A model generated the notes under the pieces. That model ran no database searches. It saw only the letters and a program-made list of their open reading frames with translations, and was not told the DNA's origin. A DNA stretch of 64,000 bases from Bradyrhizobium sp. RD5-C2 (GTDB lineage: Bacteria; Pseudomonadota; Alphaproteobacteria; Rhizobiales; Xanthobacteraceae). The position numbers and the translations under genes are program-made. This document shows positions 1 through 7,217 of the stretch, piece by piece. Location of the stretch: positions 107,143 to 171,142 of the forward strand of contig NZ_BOVL01000057.1 in the NCBI RefSeq assembly GCF_019972155.1, given 5' to 3'. Each line of letters starts with the position of its first letter. Position 1 is the stretch's first letter.

Positions 1-1
1 C

Positions 2-361
2 ATTCACCCGGTGGCGGGCCGCATGCCCGGCCACATGAACGTGCTGCTGGCCGAAGCCAACGTACCCTACGACGAGGTGTTCGAGCTCGAGGACATCAAC
101 TCGGAGTTCGCCCAGGCCGACATCGCGTTTGTGATCGGCGCCAACGACGTCACCAACCCGGCGGCGGAAGAGGACAAGACCTCGCCGATCTACGGCATGC
201 CGGTGCTGCAGGTCTGGAAGGCCGGCACCGTGATGTTCATCAAGCGCTCGCTGGCCTCGGGCTATGCCGGCATCGACAACCCGCTGTTCTACCGCGACAA
301 CACCATGATGCTGCTCGGCGACGCCAAGAAGGTCACCGAGAACATCGTCAAGGCGATGTAG
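2..361 (+). CDS. pntB: NAD(P) transhydrogenase subunit beta, C-terminal part (partial at window start)
   Basis: This is the last 119 residues of the beta subunit of the proton-translocating NAD(P)+ transhydrogenase, which couples hydride transfer from NADH to NADP+ to proton flow across the inner membrane. The visible part is the NADP(H)-binding domain III. It begins inside the conserved HPVAGRMPGHMNVLLAEA region and contains the ANDVTNPAA motif, the ASGYAGIDNPLF segment and a C-terminal NIVKAM, all typical of PntB. The start codon and the membrane domain lie before the window. The gene reads into a region with no continuing operon, so it is probably the last gene of a pnt operon. Confidence 0.95.
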   Translation: MHPVAGRMPGHMNVLLAEANVPYDEVFELEDINSEFAQADIAFVIGANDVTNPAAEEDKTSPIYGMPVLQVWKAGTVMFIKRSLASGYAGIDNPLFYRDNTMMLLGDAKKVTENIVKAM

Positions 362-934
362 GGCGGGCGGCGAATGGCGCTCGCCTGTGCCAGGGCCTAG
401 CGGCTGGTTAAGCCGGAAGCAGATGGCCTATGAAGCGCCGGATCCGACCGGGTTCCGCGCCGACAGAGTGCGGCCCAGGATGAGCTCGAGGGAAGGCCAT
501 GCCTCACCGGACGACGAGCAAATCCACATCAGCAAGGCCTGAGACGCCGGCATTCGAGGCTCACCGTGTTGCGGATGACCTGCACCCGCCGTCTCACCAA
601 TCTCATTCGTCTGGACCGGAGAGCCGCCGTCATTGAAATGAATAACTGGCATGCCGACGGAAATCGACGCGGCCACATCGATCCGCAGGGCGTCGTGGTT
701 GCGATGCATCGTTGTCGTCGTCCTCATCAAGAGCGAGCGAACCAGCGAATAGTCCATGGTCCTACACATCGTACTATGTGATGAACGACCGACAAGTTCA
801 AAATTTCGACGTCGTGTGCCTAAGATCGCAGCGTCGTCCGATAGCCTGGTGGTATGTGGGAGCGCGTAAAAAAGCGGCCCGCTTCGGCAACGAAGCGGAC
901 GGGCATGGATTTGCACAATGCAAATGCTGGTCGG
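362..934. other. Intergenic stretch without a convincing gene
   Basis: No reading frame here has recognisable family motifs or a good ribosome binding site. A 162-codon minus-strand frame at 428-916 exists, but its composition is erratic (Arg/Ser/Thr-rich) and it overlaps the terminator of the genes to its right. It may be a decayed gene or chance. The only structured element I see is the terminator at 868-900. Confidence 0.6.
868..900 (-). terminator. Rho-independent terminator of the TPP-enzyme pair
   Basis: Read on the minus strand, a 10-bp stem (877-886 pairing with 891-900, one G-U pair) encloses a TTGC loop. Three bases later comes a run of six T (868-873). It lies 35 bp past the stop codon of the leftward gene at 935, so it most likely ends transcription of the two-gene unit. 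Confidence 0.8.
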
Positions 935-1561
935 CTAGGGTTGCTCGAGCATCCCGCCGCCGAACATTGTCGGGATGTAACGTGGCGCCTCAATCGCAGC
1001 CATGAAGCGATGTTTTGTCGCGACCGGATCGAGCGAGATCGACGGCCGCACGACTTCGACGTCGGGCTCGGTCGCCAGAACCAGGACTCCGACACCGTCT
1101 CGCTTTTCCGCCGCGGCGATGCCGGCGGCGAGTGCGCTCGGCGCATTCAGGTTCTCGGCGTGCTTGATTCCCGAGGCGCGCGCCAGCTGTGCCAGATCGA
1201 GTGTCGCGTTGGTCAAGGTTTGACCGCCCGAAGCTGCGTGAACACCGTTCTGGATCAGGAGGATGGTGAGATTTGACGGGTTCATCGCGCCAATCGTGAC
1301 GAGCGCACCCATATGCATGAGCAGGGCGCCATCGCCTTCGACCGCAATGACCGGACGGTCCGGTTGAGCGATGGCGAGGCCCAGCGCCAGGGGGAGTGTC
1401 AGTCCCATGGCGTCTTCGAAGTAGAAGTTCTCCGGCGCGTGGTGCAGCGATGCCCACAAATACGAAGCATTGCCGAGCGACGTCACGACGAGCGCGCGGG
1501 GAGGCAGACTGCCGGCAAGCGCCCTGTAGTGATCCGCCCGGGTCGGTCGTGCATTGGTCAC
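935..1561 (-). CDS. Thiamine-diphosphate enzyme, beta (TPP-binding) subunit, sulfopyruvate/phosphonopyruvate decarboxylase-like
   Basis: This protein of about 208 residues matches the C-terminal, cofactor-binding half of TPP-dependent 2-oxoacid decarboxylases. It has a GDGALLMHMG segment followed about 27 residues later by a QNG, which is the GDG...NN thiamine-diphosphate/Mg2+ motif. It is the size of the ComE-like beta subunit of sulfopyruvate decarboxylase. I chose the GTG at 1561, which overlaps the alpha-subunit stop by four bases (GTGA), because no ATG lies nearby. The partner alpha subunit is immediately upstream. The substrate is not evident; phosphonopyruvate, sulfopyruvate or another short 2-oxoacid are all possible. 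The unit ends at a terminator at 868-900. Confidence 0.75.
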   Translation of the reverse strand: MTNARPTRADHYRALAGSLPPRALVVTSLGNASYLWASLHHAPENFYFEDAMGLTLPLALGLAIAQPDRPVIAVEGDGALLMHMGALVTIGAMNPSNLTILLIQNGVHAASGGQTLTNATLDLAQLARASGIKHAENLNAPSALAAGIAAAEKRDGVGVLVLATEPDVEVVRPSISLDPVATKHRFMAAIEAPRYIPTMFGGGMLEQP

Positions 1562-2082
1562 CACTGGATATCCTCCCGACCCATCAGCAGGGCAAACGGA
1601 CACGAAGCTTCTTCCGCATAGGTTGCGGCATGTTCGACCTGGGGACCGATCGGACGGTATCGATCGGTGCAGGCATGGGCGAGGCCGATGCCGCGGAAGA
1701 CCGGCTCTGTCGCTCGGCCCTTCGGCACATGATAGAACACCGCATCATCGGGCGTGCCCCGGTAGGACACCAGCATCAGAAGCGGAAATTGATAACGCTG
1801 CGCGAGCGACACCATGCCCGCGCCCATGCTGAGGACGCCGGCATTCTGCACGAGCAGGGCGGTGCGAACGCCACCGAGCCGGCTTCCACAAGCGATTGCG
1901 AGCGCTTCCTCTTCATGGGTTGCGCGCACCAGCGTCATGCCCGGCTCCTGGTCGATGCGAATAAGGATTTCGCCCAGCCAGCTGTCGGGGACGGAGACGA
2001 CGGTGCCGAAACCAAGACGCTTGAGCGCATTCAGAACGGCAGACGGCCGATGGGTCTCTAGAGTTTCCGCCGATGTCGTCAT
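1558..2082 (-). CDS. Thiamine-diphosphate enzyme, alpha (Pyr-domain) subunit, sulfopyruvate/phosphonopyruvate decarboxylase-like
   Basis: This 174-residue protein is the N-terminal PYR domain of a split TPP enzyme, like ComD. The sequence THEEEALAIACG near residue 52 carries the glutamate that activates the thiazolium cofactor through N1'. The C-terminal part ends LLMGREDIQW. The ATG at 2082 (MTTSAETLE) was preferred over an upstream in-frame codon at 2130, because the longer version adds a basic leader unlike the family and would run into the repeated regulatory sequence. The gene is divergent from an ABC importer, with about 200 bp between the two starts, so the enzyme may act on what that importer brings in. 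That link is inference. Confidence 0.72.
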   Translation of the reverse strand: MTTSAETLETHRPSAVLNALKRLGFGTVVSVPDSWLGEILIRIDQEPGMTLVRATHEEEALAIACGSRLGGVRTALLVQNAGVLSMGAGMVSLAQRYQFPLLMLVSYRGTPDDAVFYHVPKGRATEPVFRGIGLAHACTDRYRPIGPQVEHAATYAEEASCPFALLMGREDIQW

Positions 2083-2130
2083 CGACTGCCTCCGTGATTT
2101 CAACCAACGTGCGACGCAGGCTAATTGCAA

Positions 2131-2210
2131 AAGGTACTATTGTCGATAAGATAAACCTATTGCGGGCCGATGAGGTGCCTGATAGAAGGTACTATTAAGC
2201 AGATGATAAG
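2131..2210. promoter_or_regulatory. Direct-repeat putative operator between TPP-enzyme and ABC-importer units
   Basis: An identical 11-mer AAGGTACTATT occurs at 2131-2141 and 2186-2196, 55 bp (about five helical turns) apart. Each is followed within 3-8 bp by GATAAG (2145-2150 and 2205-2210). The stretch is AT-rich against the GC-rich background and sits between two divergent start codons (2082 and 2282). This is the arrangement expected of a shared binding site for a regulator that is not encoded in the window. Confidence 0.6.
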
Positions 2211-2281
2211 TTTAATTTCATGACTGAGGATTGCAGCTGGAGCCGGCCACTGCATTTCGTCGCTGGAGGGAGACTGCACCT

Positions 2282-3295
2282 ATGCTTCGCCTTTGGTCTG
2301 TAGTGATCGCTGTTCTGATTGCGTTGCCGGCTCACGCACAAGACAAGCTCGTTGTCAGTATCTGGGGCGGCAGCTGGCGTGATCTGGTGGCCGAGACGGT
2401 TGCCAAGAAATTCACCGCCGAAACCGGCGTCCCCGTTGAATTCATCACCGGCGGCACCATCGATCGACTGAACAAGGAAAAGCTCGCCAAGGGAAATCCC
2501 GAAAGCGACCTGACGTTCACGACGTCGCATGTCGGGTGGCTCTATGCCAATGACGGGTTGTTCGAGACGATCGATACCTCGAAGATCCCCAATGCGAAGA
2601 ATCTCGCGGACGAGGCGCGGATCAGTCCCTACCACCTCGGCGCCTGGGCCTATGTCTACACAATCGGCTACCGTACCGATCTCATCAAGGACACCAAGTT
2701 CGAAAGCTGGAATGATCTCTGGAAGCCGGAGCTGAAAGACAAGCTTGCTGCGCCGGATTTCGATCCCGGCCACATCATTGCGGTCTCCGCCATTCTTGCC
2801 GGCGCCGACCCGGCCCACTGGGAAAAGGGCGAGGAGAAGCTCAAGGCGCTCAAGCCAAACTTCAAGGCGTTCTACACCAATGACGCCAACAGCCAGCAAC
2901 TGCTCGCGAGCGGCGAGACGCCGGTGCAGATCGTGCTTTCGATGAACGCCTACTACATGATCGGGCAGGGCATTCCGATCACGCTCGCGATGCCGAAAGA
3001 GGGCGCGGTGCTGGGAATCGACACCGTCGCGGTCATGAAGGGGTCAAAGAAGGTTGACCTCGCCTACAAGTTCATCAACGCGCTCTACGACCCCGACATC
3101 CAGGCCGAGATCTCGAAGCAGAAGAAGGGGAGCCCGGCGGTCCTCAACGCGAAGATCGATCCTGAAATCGCCAAGCTTCCGGGCGTCTTCACGGCGGCGG
3201 AGCAATGGAAGCAGCAGATCAACATCGACGCCAAGCTGCGCGCCAACAAGACGGCGGAATGGCGCAAATGGTTCGCCGAAAACATCATGAACTGA
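2282..3295 (+). CDS. Extracellular solute-binding protein of a polyamine/opine-type ABC importer
   Basis: A 337-residue periplasmic protein of the PotD/bacterial solute-binding family. A signal peptide (hydrophobic stretch VVIAVLIALPAHA, probable cleavage before QDK) is followed by the start of the mature domain, LVVSIWGGSWRD, a hallmark of this family. It should capture a small organic cation or acid and deliver it to the two permeases encoded just downstream. The ATG at 2282 was chosen because it directly precedes the signal peptide and has a GGAGGGAG ribosome binding site. The upstream ATG-like codon at 2231 would add a non-signal leader. The substrate cannot be read from sequence. Confidence 0.85.
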   Translation: MLRLWSVVIAVLIALPAHAQDKLVVSIWGGSWRDLVAETVAKKFTAETGVPVEFITGGTIDRLNKEKLAKGNPESDLTFTTSHVGWLYANDGLFETIDTSKIPNAKNLADEARISPYHLGAWAYVYTIGYRTDLIKDTKFESWNDLWKPELKDKLAAPDFDPGHIIAVSAILAGADPAHWEKGEEKLKALKPNFKAFYTNDANSQQLLASGETPVQIVLSMNAYYMIGQGIPITLAMPKEGAVLGIDTVAVMKGSKKVDLAYKFINALYDPDIQAEISKQKKGSPAVLNAKIDPEIAKLPGVFTAAEQWKQQINIDAKLRANKTAEWRKWFAENIMN

Positions 3296-3320
3296 TCCGT
3301 TGCCAGATCGGCCCCGCATC

Positions 3321-4172
3321 ATGAATCAGCAGCCATTTCTGCGCATCTTCACGGCGCCGGCGACGTTGTGTGCCGTCGGATTCGTCGCGGCGATGGTTGC
3401 GGTTCTGCAGTACAGCCTCAGGGCCTACGTGCCGGGATCGCTGGATCCCGGCGGGTTCACGCTGGCGAATTTCGCCGACCTTCTCAAGCCGCTCTACGCG
3501 CGCGTGTTTCTCGATACCGTCGTCGTGTGTGCGATGACCGCGGTCGTGACGTTGATCGTCGGGTATCCGCTGGCTTATGCGCTTGTGCGTGTCGAACAAC
3601 CGATCCTGCGCTCCATTCTCCTCGTGATTGTCGTGACGCCGCTGTTTCTGGGCGAGGTCGTTCGCACCTATGCGTGGATCATCGTCCTTGGCAACAACGG
3701 CTTCATCAATTCGTTGCTGATGTCGCTCGGCCTCATCGGTAAGCCGCTCCAGCTGATGTTCACGCCATTCGGCGTTGTGGTTGCGCTTGTCCACGTCACG
3801 CTGCCGGTCATGGTCATCATGCTGGCTGCCGGATTATCCCATATCGACCGCGACTATTCCCGAGCGGCTGAAAGCCTGGGAGCCGGTCCCATCCGCGTGT
3901 TCCTGACCGTGACATTGCCGCTGTCGCTGCCGGGCGTGGTGGCAGGCACCACGACGGCATTCGCGTGGACGTTCTCGGCATTCGCCACGCCGCAGCTGAT
4001 CGGCGGCGGCCGCGTCAACATGATCTCCAATCTGGTCTACCAGCTTGGATTCTCGAGCTTCAACTTTCCTTTCGCCGCGACCTTGTGCGTGGCCGGGCTG
4101 GCTTTGACGGCCCTGGTGCTGGGCCTTCTTCAGCTCGCCTCCCGCCCGCTTCGGAAGATCGAGGTGCACTGA
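3321..4172 (+). CDS. ABC transporter permease (PotB-like)
   Basis: A 283-residue inner-membrane permease of the binding-protein-dependent family, with about six transmembrane helices. The EAA loop that contacts the ATPase is visible near residues 185-210 (ESLGAGPIRVF, then TLPLSLPGV). It is the first of two permeases in an operon with the binding protein (25 bp upstream) and the second permease, whose ATG overlaps this stop codon by one base. The start at 3321 (MNQQPFLRIF) was preferred over an upstream TTG because it places a short cytoplasmic tail before the first helix. Confidence 0.88.
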   Translation: MNQQPFLRIFTAPATLCAVGFVAAMVAVLQYSLRAYVPGSLDPGGFTLANFADLLKPLYARVFLDTVVVCAMTAVVTLIVGYPLAYALVRVEQPILRSILLVIVVTPLFLGEVVRTYAWIIVLGNNGFINSLLMSLGLIGKPLQLMFTPFGVVVALVHVTLPVMVIMLAAGLSHIDRDYSRAAESLGAGPIRVFLTVTLPLSLPGVVAGTTTAFAWTFSAFATPQLIGGGRVNMISNLVYQLGFSSFNFPFAATLCVAGLALTALVLGLLQLASRPLRKIEVH

Positions 4173-4993
4173 TGATCCCGCGCTCGACCTATCAAAGAGT
4201 GCTCGGCTGGGTCGGACTGCTGACGGTGCTCGTCATCGTCGCCTTTCTCGTCCTGCCGGCGGCGGTCGTGACGATCGCCGCTTTCAACGACAAGCCGATC
4301 CTGTCGTTTCCGCCGCAGACCTGGTCGTGGCGGTGGTTCGGTCGGGCCCTCGCCTATGAAGACTTCCGGCAAGGGTTCTTCAACGGCCTGATCGTCACAG
4401 CCTGGAGCTCGACGATCGCGCTGTGCGTTGGCGGCATGTTCGCCTTTGCCATCGACCGTTACAAGTTTCCGCTCAAGTCCGCCATCGAGGGAATCCTCAT
4501 TTCGCCGTTGGTGATTCCGCACTTCACGGTGGGGCTCGGCTTTCTCATCCTCGCGGCGCAAGTCGGCCTGAGCCGTGGCTTTGCCGTCGTCGTGATCTGT
4601 CACGTCATCCTGGTGCTGCCGTTCGTGCTGCGCAGCGTGTATGTGTCGCTGAGGAATCTCGATCAGAGTTACGAACACGCTGCAGCGAGCCTCGGTGCCG
4701 GACCGCTTCGTGTCCTGACCACCGTCACCCTGCCGCTGTTGCTGCCCGGGCTGGTCAGCGGCTGGCTGTTCGCGGCGATCCTCTCATTCAACGAGTTCAC
4801 GGCCTCGCTGTTCGTGACTTCGCAGCGTACCCAAACGCTTCCCGTCGCGATGTACAATTACGTACGCGAGTTCGCCGATCCGTCGATGGCGGCATTGTCG
4901 GTCATGTACATCGTCGGCACCGCCGCCTTGATCGCCTTTGCCAATGCGTTCCTGGGCCTCGGCAAGGTTCTCAATATCGAACAGTCTCACTAG
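4172..4993 (+). CDS. ABC transporter permease (PotC-like)
   Basis: A 273-residue membrane protein with about six helices and an EAA motif (AASLGAGPLRV, TLPLLLPGL) near residues 170-195, typical of the second permease in spermidine/putrescine-type importers. Its ATG shares one base with the stop codon of the first permease (TGATG), which implies translational coupling. The pair should form the heterodimeric channel for the ATPase encoded 12 bp downstream. Confidence 0.88.
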   Translation: MIPRSTYQRVLGWVGLLTVLVIVAFLVLPAAVVTIAAFNDKPILSFPPQTWSWRWFGRALAYEDFRQGFFNGLIVTAWSSTIALCVGGMFAFAIDRYKFPLKSAIEGILISPLVIPHFTVGLGFLILAAQVGLSRGFAVVVICHVILVLPFVLRSVYVSLRNLDQSYEHAAASLGAGPLRVLTTVTLPLLLPGLVSGWLFAAILSFNEFTASLFVTSQRTQTLPVAMYNYVREFADPSMAALSVMYIVGTAALIAFANAFLGLGKVLNIEQSH

Positions 4994-5005
4994 GGAGCAC
5001 GGATC

Positions 5006-6115
5006 TTGAAGCCGTCTGCGAGTGCTGAAGGTGAGCAAACGGCGGTCCATTTCGACGCCGTGACCAAGCGATTCGATGATGTCGTGGCCCTGAGCGCAGT
5101 TACGCTCGGCGTTGGCCGCGGCGAGTTCGTGACGTTGCTTGGTCCATCTGGATGCGGCAAGACCACGCTGCTCAAGCTGGCCGGGGGCTTTCTGGGGCCG
5201 GATGGCGGTTCGATTTCAATCGAAGGCAAGCGCGTGAATGACATTCCGACCTACCAGCGCGGCATCGGCATGATGTTTCAGAACTACGCGCTGTTTCCGC
5301 ACATGAGCGTGGCGGAAAACGTCGCCTACGGTCTGAAGACGCGGCGGGTCCCCAGGGTTGAGCGGGACAAGCGCGTCGCCGATGCGCTGGCGCTGGTTAA
5401 GTTGAAGGGCATGGAGAACCGCAAGCCCCGGCAATTGTCCGGCGGCCAGCAGCAGCGTGTGGCGCTTGCGCGCGCACTCGTCATCAATCCGACCGTCCTG
5501 CTGCTCGACGAACCGTTCTCGGCGCTCGACAAGAGCCTGCGGACCTCGATGCAGGTGGAGCTGCGGGAAATTCAGCGCAAGCTGGGTCTGACCACGATCT
5601 TCGTGACACATGACCAAGGCGAGGCCTTGAGCATGTCCGACCGCGTGGCTGTCATGTCGGAGGGGCGTATCAGGCAACTCGGAAGCCCTGTCGACGTCTA
5701 TCGCAGCCCGGCGGACCCATTCGTGGCCAGCTTTGTCGGCGACAACAACAGGCTGCGCGGCCAGCTTGTGAGTGTGCACGCGAAGCAAGCGATCGTCGCA
5801 CTCGGCGATGCCTTGGTGAACGTGCCGGGCGAGAGCCTGTCCGGGCTGGAGAAGTCTGCGGCGGTTGACCTCTACGTCCGCCCCGAGCAGTTCAGTATTG
5901 TGGCGCCCGAGGAGCCGTGCGCCATCAAGGGGAGCGTTGTTGCCCAGATCTACCAGGGTGGCCACGTCGATCTTCAGATCGAGTGCTCTGGAGGCACCGG
6001 GGATCGGTTGCTGGTGCGATCCCCCGGGGAGCAGGCCGTTCTGCGCTGGCCGATGGGGGCGCCTGTCGGCATTGCCATTCAAGCAGATCGGTGCTCGGTA
6101 TTTCCGGTAGGCTGA
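5006..6115 (+). CDS. ABC transporter ATP-binding protein (PotA-like)
   Basis: A 369-residue ATPase. Walker A is GPSGCGKTT near residue 48. The signature LSGGQQQR is followed by Walker B LLLDEPFSALD and the H-loop THDQGEA. The region after residue 240 fits the TOBE domain found in polyamine/iron-type ATPases. The start is a TTG at 5006, preceded at short distance by AGGGAG; no ATG offers an in-frame alternative close by. It powers the importer formed with the three upstream genes. The TOBE domain suggests binding-protein-dependent or substrate-dependent control. Confidence 0.88.
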   Translation: MKPSASAEGEQTAVHFDAVTKRFDDVVALSAVTLGVGRGEFVTLLGPSGCGKTTLLKLAGGFLGPDGGSISIEGKRVNDIPTYQRGIGMMFQNYALFPHMSVAENVAYGLKTRRVPRVERDKRVADALALVKLKGMENRKPRQLSGGQQQRVALARALVINPTVLLLDEPFSALDKSLRTSMQVELREIQRKLGLTTIFVTHDQGEALSMSDRVAVMSEGRIRQLGSPVDVYRSPADPFVASFVGDNNRLRGQLVSVHAKQAIVALGDALVNVPGESLSGLEKSAAVDLYVRPEQFSIVAPEEPCAIKGSVVAQIYQGGHVDLQIECSGGTGDRLLVRSPGEQAVLRWPMGAPVGIAIQADRCSVFPVG

Positions 6116-6253
6116 TCGCAAACGTCTTCGCAGAGCTGTGAGGGTTACAGCATCAAGCTTGCGATATATCGTGCCGCACGGTTTAGCGATGCCTACCTTG
6201 CCGTTTCCTGCGGCATCACTCGGCATCTGGTCGCGCAACTCTGGAGAGAATGC

Positions 6254-6814
6254 TTGAGTCAGTCCCAATCGATCACGGCGGCCGAGGCGATCAGCACGTA
6301 CATCGAGGCAAAGGACCGAAACCGGCCCCAACTCATGAAGCATGCATTCGTGCAGGATTGCGAGCTTGAGATGCAACTCCTGACCGACGCGATCTCGTTT
6401 CCAAGCTCCGTTCACGGGTTGGAGAGCGTGACCGATGTTCTCGTGCGGAACTTTGGATTGCAGTATGAGAATGTGCGCACCTTCTGCCTGTCGCGCCCCG
6501 AGTCCGATCGCCTCCCGCGCTTTCAATGCGACTGGCTGGTGGGGATGTCAAACAAGTCCGATGGTGACGTACGCGTCGGTTGCGGTGAGTACACCTGGGA
6601 GTTTGATGCCGCCGGAGACGGTCGCGTCAAGCGGCTGCTGATCAAGATTGAGTTCATGTGCGTGCTGCCGGCCAGCTATCAGACGCCTGTCCTGCAGTGG
6701 CTTTCGGCGATCCCCTATCCCTGGTCGTCATGCGGTGAGGCGCGCACAGGTTTGCCTTCGATCGATGCTTTGACGCCGATTGCTCAATTTCTGCGACGCG
6801 ACGCGCGCAACTGA
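6254..6814 (+). CDS. NTF2-like (SnoaL-type) protein of unknown role
   Basis: A 186-residue soluble protein that I read as an NTF2-like fold. An N-terminal helix (AEAISTYIEAKDRN) is followed by a beta-rich body with hydrophobic alternation (CDWLVGMS, VGCGEYTWEFD, LLIKIEFMCVLP). I see no known catalytic set. The start is TTG at 6254, six bases after GGAGAG. It follows the ABC ATPase by 138 bp and precedes the pyridine cluster. It could belong to the importer unit or stand alone. The fold is shared by small dioxygenase subunits, isomerases and hydratases, so function is open. Confidence 0.55.
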   Translation: MSQSQSITAAEAISTYIEAKDRNRPQLMKHAFVQDCELEMQLLTDAISFPSSVHGLESVTDVLVRNFGLQYENVRTFCLSRPESDRLPRFQCDWLVGMSNKSDGDVRVGCGEYTWEFDAAGDGRVKRLLIKIEFMCVLPASYQTPVLQWLSAIPYPWSSCGEARTGLPSIDALTPIAQFLRRDARN

Positions 6815-7028
6815 CTTCGGCAGTTGAACGCTGGATGCCGGTCTATCGAATTTGGGCTTCGATGACGAACGCACGCCTGGCGTAGCCGAGGAGGCGCCGC
6901 TGGCTATCAAGCTGAGCGCGCCGAGCGAGAACCGGCCCACGAATGACGAGGGCATACAACTCGGTGCGGTAACCCCGGCTGCGGTCAAGACGCTCGGGCG
7001 TTGGTCTCCGTTGGCTAGGCCTATATAA

Positions 7029-7042
7029 TCAGTATAGCTCCT
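7029..7042. promoter_or_regulatory. Degenerate upstream copy of the MarR-type operator
   Basis: TCAGTATAGCTCCT is a weak match to the TCAGTATACATCTCT element found at 15748 and 21782. It lies about 143 bp upstream of, and in opposite orientation to, the strong copy at 7172-7186. It could be an auxiliary site; this is inference from similarity alone. Confidence 0.4.
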
Positions 7043-7156
7043 TGTATACACGCCACATAGTGGCGATTTTCTCCGTCGATTGATTGAACATTCACGTAGT
7101 AAAACACAGCAACAATGCCGATTTTCTGCGCCTGACTTGGAAGAGTTGATCTCTCC

Positions 7157-7186
7157 TTGCATCCTCCATAAAGAGATGTATACTGA
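7157..7186 (+). promoter_or_regulatory. Promoter with overlapping MarR-type operator for the Rieske/molybdenum-hydroxylase operon
   Basis: TTGCAT (7157-7162) and TATACT (7179-7184), separated by 16 bp, form a plausible sigma-70 promoter. AGAGATGTATACTGA (7172-7186) overlaps the -10 box and recurs at 15089 and, inverted, at 15748 and 21782. A repressor bound here would block transcription of the operon starting at 7218. The predicted transcript start near 7191 leaves a short leader before the ATG. Confidence 0.65.
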
Positions 7187-7217
7187 TGAAAATTCAGGGA
7201 CGGTTCCGAGGTGCGGG

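Larger units (their letters stand above)
6815..7217. other. Regulatory intergenic region upstream of the Rieske oxygenase operon
   Basis: About 400 bp without a supported gene. The left half is GC-rich and featureless. From about 7020 it turns AT-rich and contains two copies of the putative MarR-type operator (7029-7042 and 7172-7186) and a promoter. The oxygenase frame is open upstream to 7080, but the promoter lies inside that extension, so the extension is probably not translated. Confidence 0.65.

Noticed and set aside
428..916. A 162-codon minus-strand frame upstream of the TPP gene pair
   Set aside because: No family motif, skewed composition, no good ribosome binding site, and it overlaps the terminator at 868-900. 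It may be a decayed gene but cannot be supported.
7080..7217. A longer N-terminus for the Rieske fusion
   Set aside because: The frame is open, but the predicted promoter and operator lie within it, and the ferredoxin domain begins directly after the ATG at 7218 with a proper ribosome binding site.
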